From the NCBI GenBank assembly GCA_025331445.1, contig JAIWNE010000108.1:51536-115535 (forward strand): 64,000 nt of DNA, given 5' to 3'. This document shows positions 1 through 12,791 of this stretch, in pieces. The number at the start of each line of letters is the position of its first letter. Position 1 is the stretch's first letter. A model generated the notes under the pieces. That model ran no database searches, was not told the DNA's origin, and saw only the letters and a list, made by a program, of their open reading frames with translations. This stretch comes from Blakeslea trispora. Lineage: Eukaryota > Mucoromycota > Mucoromycetes > Mucorales > Choanephoraceae. A program made the position numbers and the translations under genes.

Positions 1-199
1 TTATTACCATAAAGTCTCATACAGGCAGCGACCAACATGACACAAAACAATGGCTTCATAGAAAGTCACAATAGCTTTAGTTTTTTTTTTTTTTAAATTG
101 CTTATTATTCTTTACAAGCAACACATTCTGACTTTTCATTTGATTTTAACCTAGTTCAAATGTTTTTAATTTTTTGACTGTATATACAAACAATAAACT

Positions 200-331
200 T
201 TACTTTTTTTCTCGGCAAGCTTTTTGAAATTCGTCCCATTCCTTAAGACATTTCGATCTATCGTTGTTGTTCTTGTCCAAGCAAGCCTTTAATGGTGTAT
301 AATCGCAAGACTCGACTTTTTGAGAATTCAT
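200..331 (-). CDS. 43-aa CHCH-like cysteine-pair microprotein
   Basis: A 43-codon ORF starts at the ATG read from 331 down and ends at TAA (200-202). It has four cysteines in two pairs: C9-x7-C17 and C28-x10-C39, separated by a polar turn rich in Asn/Asp. Paired cysteines on two short helices are typical of CHCH/CX9C proteins of the mitochondrial intermembrane space, which are oxidised by Mia40. The spacing here is not the canonical CX9C, so the family is inferred. The C-terminal half is rich in Lys, Glu, Trp and Phe, as in helical CHCH hairpins. No intron is needed. It lies downstream of actin on the same strand. It could instead be the last exon of a longer gene, although the ATG lies in a C-rich context with no splice acceptor immediately upstream. 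Confidence 0.5.
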   Translation of the reverse strand: MNSQKVESCDYTPLKACLDKNNNDRSKCLKEWDEFQKACREKK

Positions 332-458
332 TGGGGGGTTTTGTTTGAATGAAAAAAGAAAGAGAAAAAGAAACACATAAGTCCCCCCCCCCCGAGATTT
401 ATTTATTTATTTGGCGGAGAAAAGAGATTTTTGCTTTAATTTTTTCATGGTACGATTT

Positions 459-1864
<1,406 letters not shown>

Positions 1865-1940
1865 TTTGTTTCTTGTGTTGTTTAATATTGAGTAATAATA
1901 AAAAAAAAAGAAAAAAAAAGAAAGGATGCCCTTTTTTATA

Positions 1941-2966
1941 GTCTTTTAAAACCAAAAAAAAAAAAAAAAGCCAAGAACAATAGTTTTGACCATAAATGCG
2001 CTTCTCATGGATGATGTCTCCCTGCTTCCTCAATTATGACCATATAATTCCTATCATTTTTTTTTTCTTGGCGACACTATGGGGTTTGTAACATTACCCA
2101 TATCACTTGGCAATTTCATATCCTACAGATGAAGGAATAAAGCTCTCATTTCTTTAAACATGCTTTAGTGTTGGATCAATAGAGGGCCTTTTTTTTTTTT
2201 TTTTTCTTTGGTTTATATCTCAAAGAAAAGGTGATAAACAAGATTTCCTTGTTGCACAAAAGAAGATGAACAGAGAATTTCAAACTTTTGTTTTTGTGAT
2301 GACTCCAATTGACCCTACTTCAATTGTTTATCTGAATTGTATAGGCTAATGATTTTTCAATCTCTCAATTACAACCTTGATAGCTATGAATTGTAGTCTT
2401 TTGCAACTGACTACACATTTTAAGGGGACAGTTTTAACTATTTGTTTGTTCAAATTACATAGATGCCAAGAGGCTCAAAAAAAAAAAAAAATTATGGCAG
2501 TGCAAGGTGTGCCTCTTTTTTGTCCTTCCTCCTTATTCATTTACCGCAGCAGATGAGTAATCAATGTCATTTTGTTGAATAAAAAAAAAAAAAAGAGTGT
2601 TAACATTTGGCATATATCTCTATTGAATGCAGTCAAGATTACCAAGTATATTTTGACGAATCAATAAGAATGACTTGACACTTATCGCAATGAATACATG
2701 TACAATCATAGCCAACTCATCCTACAAGTAAATTTGTTACGCAGCTCATTAGTAATTCGATGTAATCCAATTCTTGTCAACAAATAGGTTATAGTACTCC
2801 ATAGTGTTGTCTGTATCATAAAAAAAAAAGGGCTGTCTTTTGGGTAATTAAAAAAAAAAAAAAACCCCACCTTTTGAGCTACTTTTTTGAGATTTAAAAA
2901 AACTGTTCTTTGGACGACTGTACAACTGGGTAATAGTCTAGAAGACTTCTGTTGGTATTCCTGATT

Positions 2967-3001
<35 letters not shown>

Positions 3002-3746
3002 CTTGTAGATGTGATACGAAGAGTGAGCAAATGCCTCTTTTACTCGATCATTACTGCTTATAACAAACCCCAATCTCCTTGTTTATTTTAGGAGAATCTA
3101 TTATTTTAGTTAGAGGAGAGGGCCTTTTTTTTTTGTTTTTTTTTAAAGTAAATCAATACCAAAAAAAAAAATCTTAAAATGATCAAGAAGATACACGCTA
3201 TTTTGCAAACTCAAAAGTTAAATTAAATGTATTTTTTTTTTTTTTTGTAATAAAACTAATCTATTGAATAGACTAGAACCGGTTTTTTTTTTTAAAATTG
3301 CTATATCGAATTGAAAAGGAGGTGAATCATTTTCTCTCATTCAATCAGTACACTCAAAAGACAGGGCTTCTTCAAGACAAAGCAAAAAAAAAAAAAAAAA
3401 AAAAAAGAGAGAAAAGTGAATCCCACTTAAATGTGTTCATCCAATTTTAAATTGATGTAACTGTAATAAAGAGAGCTTCTAAACCAAAAAAAGCAAGAGT
3501 CACAGGCAGAAAGATGATATCTTGGTTACACTAAACTGGAGGAGACAAAAAAAAAACTATTTTTAATTCACTTTTTTTTCCTTCTCTTTCTTTCTATTTT
3601 CTCTTGTATAGAAATTCCCCTTTTTTTTTCTCTCTTTGTTTTCTTACTGTTATAGCAGGGCGAAAACAACATTCAGTTTCAGTTGTTGATTAAAATAAAC
3701 AGAAAAACGCTACTTTTTGATTCTTGCAACTTAATCGGGTAACAGC
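1941..3746. other. AT-rich intergenic region, no gene seen
   Basis: 1.8 kb between the divergent starts of the actin gene and the PH-domain gene. It is dominated by A and T homopolymers, the longest being a T run near 2972-2998 and an A run near 3385-3406. No sustained ORF, tRNA-like fold or repeat was recognised. CT-rich stretches at 3580-3650 just upstream of the next ATG could be core-promoter pyrimidine tracts. Confidence 0.6.
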
Positions 3747-6630
3747 ATGAGCGCATCTACTGCTTCTTTCGAATCTGGGATGAAAAATCTCAATCTGAGG
3801 GACGATCCTCAACAGCAAATTGCAAGCCAAGGCCAATGGTTTCAAGCTTCTGATAGTGACGAAGATGATCAGCCTCTTCATCTCAACAATCGACCTGCTT
3901 CGATGCGCATAAAAAGACCTGCCCATTTTATCAAGCCTCCCCAACAACCTTCTGGAACAGCACCTGCTGATATGCGGATCATTCAGTCTTTGTTCGATAG
4001 TTATTCTCAAAAGGTTTACATGGAGGGTTATGCAGAAAAGAAAAATGATAAATGGTCTCGTTGTTATGTTGAACTGTGTGGCCCTGTCTTGGCTCTGTGG
4101 GATGCTCAGTCTGAAGGGAGCAATGAACAGGTTGTGCCAGAATATGTTCAGATTGCTGATCTAAATGCTGATTTATTGGGTAAATCTGCAGAGTCAGGTA
4201 AAGACAACGTGTTGTCATTGAACTCCGATGGTCAAGTTCACCTTCTGCTCGACTTTTCCACTCATCAGCTACTACAACAATGGGTGTCTGCTATTCGTCT
4301 ATCTCGCTTCGAACATACTAAGCTGCAGCAGATATTCACACGTCATTTCTTGAGTCGATCAGCGTATGTAGATATCCTATTGAAGCCTACTGGTAAGATG
4401 GAAGGACAGATTGAGGTACAATTGGGTTCCAGCAAAGAGAGTCAGACATTGTGGGCCATTGCATCTGATAAGGTAGAAGAAAAGAAGTTCTTTGGTAAAA
4501 AGTCAAAGCCATCCAAGGGCCATATTACGCTTTATGAATCAAAAAAGGCTAAGCAACCAATGGCTACGATCACCAATGTTATTCAAGCTTACATTCTCTA
4601 CCCCAACTCAGCTCAACAAATTGATTCTGTAACAGCCTTCAAGATTGAAGCCTCTGGGGATTGTAAAGAAGCAACCATCAAGACAACATCATCAAAAGAG
4701 CTTGCACAATGGATTGTTAGTACCTTTGATGCTTTCAAACTCTATGGTAGACCGGATCGTCTCTTGGATGATACACTCAATATTAATTCTCTTAATTTCG
4801 GTGAACCAAGAAATAACGGAGACATCTCTAGACTTTTCTTAGAGGTGAACGAAGTGTCTCATCTTGATGTTAAGAACGAAAACTTGGCTGACAGTATGGC
4901 CCAATATACCAACATCTTGTTGCAAAAACTACAACAACAACAACAACTGGTTCAGCAACATCTTTATGCACGTCAATCACAGCAGCCTATGGGGCTGATA
5001 CATCAGATCCCTTCAGGAGTATCTATGCAAAGCGGTCAGACTCCTCCTCAAAGAGCTTCTATGTATCCTAATCAAGCACCAAATATGGCCAACAGACCAT
5101 ATATTGCAATGCCTCAACAACAGTTTGGACAACCAATGCCTCAACAAATGTATCTCCAACAACAACAATTACAACAGCAACAACAATTACGACAACAACA
5201 ACAACAAAAATCACTACAGCAAACTCCTCAAAATGCCGCTACTAAAAGCCACAAGGTCTATGCTAGTGATGATGAAAGTGAAGAGGATGAAAGTGAAGAG
5301 AACGAAGAAGACGACGGTAGCGATATTGACGATATATCTGATATAGCAAAAAACTCAAAGGCAACAGAGAACAAGGAAGCTCCTCATGAGGCAACAGGCG
5401 ACACTGAAAAGAAAGAGCAAGTCTCAAAGACATCTCAAAAGCTCCAAAATGAAGTGATTCCAGTTACTTTAAGTGATGAGCCACTTAAACAAGAGTCTGA
5501 CGAAGAATCTGATGAGGATGATGTACCAACAGTTCAGAAAGTCAACAACAAAACTCCAACAAGACGATCCAAGCCAAAAACATCCAGAACACAAATCAGC
5601 ATCAGTGGATCTGATGATAGTGACGAAGAAGAAGAAGAGGTCAATTACTCTGGTAGTGATGACGACGATATCCCTATTCAACAACAAAGACAGCAACAAC
5701 AAGGTCAATACTTACAGGAACCATTCTTTGATTATGATTCCAATCAACAATGGGATAGTGCCAGCACATATAATGCCAGTCAAAACATGATGCACCCACA
5801 ATACCAAGGTTATTATGATGAAAATGGTTATCCTATGATGAGTGAAGACGGGCCTGTTATTCCTCAACTGGGCGATAGATTTGCAACCCAAAACAGTTTA
5901 TTAGATACCTATAGAGCACATCATCCTTCAGCGCACGATCAAGAGGACTATGCTCGAGCCACTGGCCAACCACTGATTCAAGTGCCAAACAAGCCTCCTG
6001 CACCCCGTGCTGGTCTTGTTGGTATGATCTCTCAACTTGAGTATGAAAAGAAACAAGAAAAGTCAAACAAGACTCGGTTAGCAGAGATGGAAAAGGAGCG
6101 AATTCTTGAGCGGGAGCGAGAGCGATACATCATGGAACAGCGTCAACAAATGATGCAGGTAAAATAATAACAACAACAACCAAAGATTCAAACTATTCTA
6201 ACAGCATTTTCTTTCTTTTTAGCCTATGATGAATCAAGGAGGAGCAATGAATCAAAATATGATGTATTCTGGTATGATGCCAATGATGGGAAACCAGATG
6301 CCAATGATGAATATGATGAATCAAAACATGATGTATCCTGGAGTGATGAACATGCAAAATCCTAGCTTAATGAGCATACAAAATCCTAGTATGATGAGTA
6401 TGCAGAATCCTGGCCTAATGAATATGCAAAACCCTAGCATGATGAGCATGCAAATGATGCCACCCATGATGGATCCTCGTATGTCTATGATGATGATGCA
6501 ACAACAATACGGCCAACATCCTATGTGGCAGCAACAGCAGCCCATGTTTAACCACCTTAATGGACCTGACGACGATGAAGACGATGATGTTCCTCTCGGT
6601 GCAAAAGAGTCTTCTCATACAAAAAATTAA
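3747..6630 (+). CDS. PH-domain protein of Caf120/Skg3 type, 939 aa, two exons
   Basis: Exon 1 is 3747-6158 and exon 2 is 6223-6630, joined by a 64-nt GT-AG intron (ATGCAG|gt...ttag|CCT). An acidic N-terminus precedes a PH domain at about residues 90-195 (GYAEKKNDKWSRCYVEL start, LQQWVSAIRLSR end helix). A second PH-like/Skg3-type domain follows to about residue 345 (ending AQWIVSTFDAFKLYGRPDRLL). The rest is disordered: poly-Gln, long acidic Ser/Asp/Glu tracts, a basic-acidic coiled coil near residues 770-800, and a Met/Asn/Gln tail with repeated MQNPS phrases. In yeast this architecture belongs to Caf120 (CCR4-NOT associated) and Skg3 (cell-wall/polarity). The role here is inferred from domain order only. 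Confidence 0.85.
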
Positions 6631-6896
6631 TTTATATAAAAAAAAACAAATAGTTTGCTCAAGACAGTGTTTGTTCTGTGTGTCGAGAATTGTTATTGTT
6701 GAAGAGTACATAAGGCGTAACTGAGAAAAAATTGTCTTTCTTTTTTGTACAACAGAGTGTTTGGCATATATAAAGAGTAATTTATAAAGCTCGGACCGGA
6801 ATGTGTTATAAATAAGCTTTTGTCCTTCTCTCTCTTTTTTTTTTTCTTTTGCTCTCTCTTATTCCTAATAATAAAACATACCCATATAAACTTGTC

Positions 6897-8793
6897 ATGA
6901 GCACACACAACGATAATAACGACCAAGCGAGTCAAGACAAACTACCAGTGAAAGAATTCCTCTCTCGACATGTCATCAACCAGGTGTCCAACTCTAGACG
7001 ACTTTGTTATCGACACCGTCCTGACCTTATAAAAAAGAGAAGACCTGACGATCTCAACATGGAATCAGCACAAAGAGTAAAAAAAAAACAAAACAAAAAA
7101 GAAACATAAGGTGTAGAATGACTTAGTCCTTTTTCTTTAGCAAATGGAAGAGCTGCCTACAGAAGATAAAGCAGCCATTACACACATCTGGTCTCTATTC
7201 TCTGCAGCACCTGCTGATCAACGCATATTAATCCTTCGAGGCCTTTTGTCTACTTGCTGCATGCCACAACTTTCATTCCTTTACGATGCTATTCGACCCT
7301 TATTACGAATCGACTTTATCTCAATTCTCCCCCGTGAAATAGCCCTTCAGATATTTTTCTATTTAGACGCTAAATCACTATGTCATGCTGCTCAAGTATC
7401 CCACGCTTGGAAATCGCTAGCTGACGATGACGCACTATGGCACAGAATGTGCGAACAACACATTGATAAGAAATGTACAAAATGTGGATGGGGACTGCCT
7501 CTGCTGAACAAGAAACGAAAGATACCTCAACAGATCACTGTCGAATCAGCACCACTTCGCATCGCCTGTGGTCCATCAAGTCAGCCTCGCTCTGAGCAAG
7601 TAACACCCTCAAAAGAGCCACCCAAGAAGAAGAGTAAGATAGATCAAGAAACAGCTACCATATTTGATCCTTCCATTCACCCTGCCTCTACATCACCAAC
7701 AGCAGTCGTTCGAAGACCTTGGAAAGATGTCTATTCAGAACGATTGATGGTGGAACGTAACTGGAGAAATAACCGATACCAACTCAAAGTGCTCAGCGGT
7801 CACACCGATGGCGTGATGTGCGTCCAATTTTGCGATGCCAGTAATGTTTTGATGACAGGCTCGTATGACAAATCAGTTCGTATTTGGAATTTAGAGACAG
7901 GCGAATTGATTCGCACGCTCAATGGTCATACACGATGTGTGCGTGCATTGCAGTTTGATGAGGCTAAGCTAGTGACTGGCTCCATGGATCATACACTCAA
8001 GATTTGGAATTGGCAAACTGGTCAATGCATTCGTACGCTGGAAGGTCACACAGGAGGCGTTTTAAGTCTACATTTCAATTCAAGACTGATGGCCAGCGGT
8101 TCGACAGACCACACCATTCGTGTCTGGAATTTCTCTGCCGGTGAGTGTTGTACACTTACAGGCCATACTGAATGGGTCAATTCAGTGCGATTCTGTCAAG
8201 AGGGTACTGTATTGATCTCTTCTAGTGATGACTCTACTATTCGTATCTGGGATGTTCAAAAACGAAGCTGCATTCGATCTCTGGGAGACCATGTTGGCCA
8301 AGTTCAGCTGGCCATTCCTAGTCCAAAGGGATTTAAACATCGCTTGACTGAAGAAGAACAACGTATCTATGATACAAGCAATCTATCCCAATTAGAACCT
8401 GGCTGTGCCCCAAGCAGACGCAACAGCCTCACCACAAGGAAAGCCACCAAAGCACAGCCTTCAAAAAAGCAAACAAATCTATCCGAGAATCCCATCGTTG
8501 TGTCCGGTTCATTGGACAATACGATTAAAATTTGGGATATGCGTACAGGGGCATGTATCAGAACACTGTTTGGTCATGTAGAAGGCGTATGGAGTTTGGC
8601 CTACGATACTTTGCGTATTGCTTCGGGGTCTCATGATAAGACAGTACGCGTATGGGATCTTGGTAGCGGTCGGTGTATGCATGCATTGGAAGGGCATAAT
8701 GGTCCTGTTACTGCCGTTGCACTCAGTGACACAAAGATAGTGTCTACATCAGACGATGGAGATATTAGAATTTGGGATTTTGGCGTTCATTGA
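6897..8793 (+). CDS. scon-2: F-box/WD40 SCF substrate receptor, Met30/SconB (SCON-2) type, 610 aa
   Basis: Exon 1 is 6897-7076 and exon 2 is 7141-8793 (64-nt intron ending ctttag). The start at 6897 gives the short N-terminal segment with CYRHRPDL; an in-frame ATG-less extension upstream is not needed. Residues 119-165 form an F-box (DFISILPREIALQIFFYLD...), followed by the CTKCGWGLPLL signature that marks Met30/SCON-2 proteins. Seven WD40 repeats run from about residue 275 to the end, each with GH...(I/V)W(N/D), with a basic linker of about 60 residues inside the fifth. Established role: the receptor in the SCF ubiquitin ligase that represses the sulfur-assimilation bZIP factor (Met4, CYS3, MetR) when sulfur is plentiful. 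A CYS3-type bZIP gene lies 2 kb downstream, which supports this assignment over the related Cdc4/Fbw7 class. Confidence 0.9.
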
Positions 8794-10751
8794 TTTTGAT
8801 ACCAATAAAAGAAAGAAAAAAAGAAGAGAAGGAGGAAAGGGGAAAAAAGTAAACAAAGAAGAAAAGCAAAAGAGTTTATTGCGTGATTTGTCGTTATTTA
8901 CTTTGTGATTATTGACTTTTCATTGGCTAGCTGCGCCTATTTAAAGTTTCGAAAGATAGAAAAAAAAAAAGGCTAATGGACATTTATTGTACTCCCCCCT
9001 TTTTTTTTTGGTCTCCTAAAAGAAAACATTACGTTGCTAGGAAACCCTCGTATCTTTTATCATGGAATAAATGAGAAGAAGATACAAATAAGCGTATGGT
9101 TTAGTCAATGGCATCATTCTTACTCAAGCAAGACGAATGGTTTGATTGAAACAAAAAGGAGTTATTGTGCCTAGATGTTATAAAGAAAACGATGCTTATT
9201 CTGTCGTGTATTCTAATGTATACATCATCAAGTAAACGCTAAACAGAGTGAAAATAAAATTGAACCACTTTCCTGTATGTCAAGAAGAAAAGAAAAAAAA
9301 AAAGAACAGTAATGCGCTATCAATTGGATCATTAGTGCACAGTGTTTACATTACTATTGCATCATAGCTTTTCTCTTATTGTTGGTCTTATGCTTCATTT
9401 GACATGGTTTTCTTTTGCATACTTGATTTACGAGATATTCATCGATATAAAGATGTGATCAGTCGAGTAACACCCTTTTCAAATACGGAATCTTTGCTTT
9501 AGCATAGTTACAAAGTTATAAAAGAAAATGTCCAGCCTACCTTTGCCTTTCTGAAGAATACTAAAGACATAGCAGTATGTATTCAAGATTATTATTTCCG
9601 GGTATGTCCAAACTCGAGTTGGTTTGTTACAAGAGCCAGAAATCAAACGAGGGGGGGAGGGCTAAAAGCCATTACTTTCTTGGTTTACATTGGTTCAAGT
9701 AGTGAATTGTATAGATTTTAGACAAACTCTTGGCTGTTTAGAAATATCTAAAGAAGAAGGCGAGTAGGAACAGTGTACAACTGGTTTCGTCTGCTTGATA
9801 GAGTGCTATACAAGCCCAGGATATAAAGTCATATCATCAATACGCTATCTCAAAAAAGAATGGGCTTACTGCTCATTGCAAGTAGAATTGACTGTTCTCG
9901 ATCAATTGAAAATGCAGATGTTCTGACTTGACTAGTAAAAAAAAAAAAACTAATTAGTATATCAAGATCAAAACATCTTGAAGGTAACGCAATTCAGAAG
10001 AAATAAGATTGACAAAGATTTACTTCAATTCATTGGCTAGATTAGGTCAGATCTACTATAAAGCATCATACCATTTGAAGCATATTACTCAATTATTACT
10101 CGAGCAATTTTGGAGCGATAAAGTGATTCTCATGCTTAATTAAGATGACGCCCGCTACAACAATAGATGTCTCTGCCTTCAAATATCTCTAAAATCAAAG
10201 AAATGATGCCTGCCTGACATAATGCACTTCTCCCGATAGCCTCCATTTGAGAGTCTCCCTCCTCCTCCTTTAGATGGGAAAAGCGTAAAGGGAGAACGGA
10301 ATATAAATGCTTTGTCTTGCTGGCCTAGAAAAAAAATTCAAATTTGCTGAAAAATACTGTAGATTGCGACATCTTTTTCTTGCAGTCTAACTGGTCAGTT
10401 GAGATTTACATTTTACCGTTTTCATCAGTGGACTAGTAGCACATGAACATCACCAGTCAATGACAGACCACTGAAAGACAAGAGATAATCCTACTTGTGT
10501 AACATGTGTCGATTCCTATGAATTCTTGCGTGCTCTTGCGAACATCTATTCTCTCTCTCTCTCTTTCTCTCTAAAATTGTTACCTAAAAAAAGAAGATCC
10601 CCTTTTTTTTCGGTTTTCTCTTTTTCTTTGAATTTATAGCGTATGAATAGCGACAATTGTAAGTTGCATCAACAGAGCAAAATTTGAATAATCTTATATA
10701 AAATAAGCAGCTCCTACTGAGGATCAATGGCTATCTTCCCTTAATCTAATC
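8794..10751. other. 2-kb intergenic region between F-box and bZIP genes
   Basis: No coding potential or RNA gene was recognised. It should hold the 3' end of the scon-2-like gene and the promoter of the bZIP gene. A CT repeat at 10547-10572 and a pyrimidine tract at 10600-10630 sit just upstream of the bZIP ATG. A single palindrome matching the CYS3 consensus occurs at 9108-9117 (separate entry). Confidence 0.6.
9108..9117. promoter_or_regulatory. match to CYS3 binding consensus ATGRYRYCAT
   Basis: The sequence ATGGCATCAT fits all ten positions of the palindromic CYS3 site known from Neurospora sulfur genes. It lies 315 bp past the scon-2-like stop and 1.6 kb before the bZIP start. By base composition such a match is expected rarely in 2 kb, but one site this far from the start is weak evidence. 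Confidence 0.3.
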
Positions 10752-11760
10752 ATGGATCCTGTCTCAGTCCTTTCAGACGCTGAACTCCAAAAAGAGTTGG
10801 CCATCTTTGCTGACGCTCAATTCACATACGATGTTGCACCCGGAGTAGCTGCCAAGGAAAATACAAACAATAAGCGAAAGTCACATCATCAACCTGATAT
10901 GCATTCTTTGTTAAATGTGAAACTTGCTTCATTATCTGAAAATAGCTATCATACCGCCATGTCACCTGGTAAATCGTACTTTGATAAGAGCATGCATCCA
11001 CATGAAACCTAACACGCTGATTTTAGATGCTATTGCCAAATTCTATGATAATTCACCCGATTGTTCACCTCCAAATGGATATCATTCAGCCAATCCTTCT
11101 CCACCCAACGGGTTCTATTCGCCCAATCCTACACCACCAAATGGTGTCCATCTCTCTTCCAATCCCAGCAACACAAGCACTTATTTTCAAGACATCTTGA
11201 ACCCACCCATTACTTTCTATGAAGACGACGCACTTGATGTTCAAGATGACGATCAATTCTTGAAAACAATGAGCATTTTAACGTCTTATAGCGAACCAGC
11301 TATCCTTGAGACACAAGATGCTTCCGCAGCCCCTTTAGATAAAGAACCAAAGAAACGCAGCCATGTGCGCTCCAAGAAGCCATCTCAACTCAACAAAGAA
11401 GACATATTCAAATCAATGGACGAAGAGACGACATCAACAACCGGAAAGAAATCTCAACAAGGCAATATCAGCAACAGTCATGCTCCACTCTCTAAAGAAG
11501 ATAAACGTCGCCGTAACACAGCCGCCAGTGCCCGCTTCCGGGTCAAGAAAAAGTTACGCGAGCAGGCACTTCAGCAGACAGCAGACGAAATGACAGAAAG
11601 AGCCAAAGCCTTTGAGAATCGTGTTCATGAACTTGAACGCGAGGTCAAATGGTTAAAAGAGCTTATAATCGAAAGAAAAGATGGACGTCTTGAACAACTC
11701 TTGATGCAACAATTTGCACAAAAGTACCATTCTTCTAATAACAACTCTAAATATCATTAA
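10752..11760 (+). CDS. cys-3: bZIP transcription factor, CYS3/MetR type, 316 aa
   Basis: Exon 1 is 10752-10968 and exon 2 is 11027-11760. The 58-nt intron has donor G|gtaaat, a ctaac branch sequence and acceptor ttttag. The basic region begins at about residue 231 (DKRRRNTAASARFRVKKK), followed by a short leucine zipper with HELEREVKWLKELI. The RRRNTAASARFR core and the KWLK motif are characteristic of the CYS3/MetR/Zip1 class that activates sulfate transport and assimilation genes. The N-terminal half is acidic, with three SPPNG/TPPNG repeats near residues 84-110, a plausible activation domain. The scon-2-like gene upstream encodes the predicted E3 receptor for this kind of factor. A Gcn4-like or other bZIP role cannot be excluded from sequence alone. 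Confidence 0.85.
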
Positions 11761-12596
11761 ATCAGATAAAGCAGCAGTGCAACTATTCCTCTTCATTTTT
11801 GCTCATCAAAAAGAAGAAAATACATGTACATATCGTATCATCTTCCCCCCCCCCTTTCTTTTGCCTTTCAACAACTATATGTAGCTTCTCTATTTATTTT
11901 TGACCTTCAAAATCACTGTAAATTATTAAAAACAACAAGCCCATTCTTTATTTGATTCTTAGATCAATGTTCAGTAACCCAACATTCCATTTTTTTTTTC
12001 CTCAAGTAAGGTCAAGGTGACTAAAATGTTGCATTGGCAAGGTAAATAGAAAATCAAATGTTTGATCCGCTAGAAATAAAGGGCAAGAGGATTTATTAGT
12101 CTCTTGTCAGATAGTAAAGATTTGCTAGATTATATTGTTCTGTATACTTTCAGAGAGTCAACTAAATACCATCGTGTTACACTAGGAAAGGACATGTATT
12201 GTCTCCTGAATTGAAATGCTAAAATAGAATATAAGCTTTCAAGAAGCTTTACACAAAAACGTTTTGCATACAAAATTACTTGAATAGCTGCATAACATAT
12301 TTCTGAATGCTTTTACAATAGAATTCATAAAGCTTCATCTACTGTTCTTTCCAAGATTTGTTAGAGGTATTGCTCTTGAATCATAGGCATATATTCATCT
12401 AGTGCTACAGATTGTGTCCAGCAAAAGGATCGTTTTATGAAAGAAAAAACGAACAATCCAAATAATAGAAAGCCTTCATCTTGGAAATTATTCACCTTTA
12501 GTACTACTCAAATACCATGCTTTCTAGTATTATGTAATCATCAGCTTTGCTTTTATACAGAAAAAAAGAAGCGCACTCTGTTTAGAATATGTATTA
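11761..12596. other. intergenic region up to the island boundary
   Basis: 3' flank of the bZIP gene, with no gene seen. The last two bases (TA, 12595-12596) abut the outer end of the Tc1/mariner inverted repeat. The segment 12550-12596 is unrelated to the sequence outside the other arm. Confidence 0.6.
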
Positions 12597-12780
12597 CAGT
12601 GCTTACGGTCCCAAATGGCGGATTTCAAAAATCATTTGGCGGTTTCCAAAAATCCAATTGGCGTAAAATAAAAAATCCAATAAGCGTAAAAAAAAAATAT
12701 CCAATCAGCAGTTTTCAAAATGTCAATGAGCGCATACCGAGATTTCAGATAGCGTATTCTCAAAAACCAAATGGCAGCAT
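12597..12780. repeat. left outer TIR with subterminal ~22-bp phrase array
   Basis: The end CAGTGCTTACGGTC is followed from 12611 by about eight imperfect units of 21-24 bp of the form CCAAT..GCG....AAAAT (starts near 12611, 12633, 12654, 12677, 12701, then less regular). The units from 12677 onward reappear inverted at the inner end of the transposon (14199-14298). The full array is inverted again at 45738-45921. Repeated phrases of this length are plausible transposase-binding sites. Confidence 0.75.
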
Positions 12781-12791
12781 TATGAAAGCTT

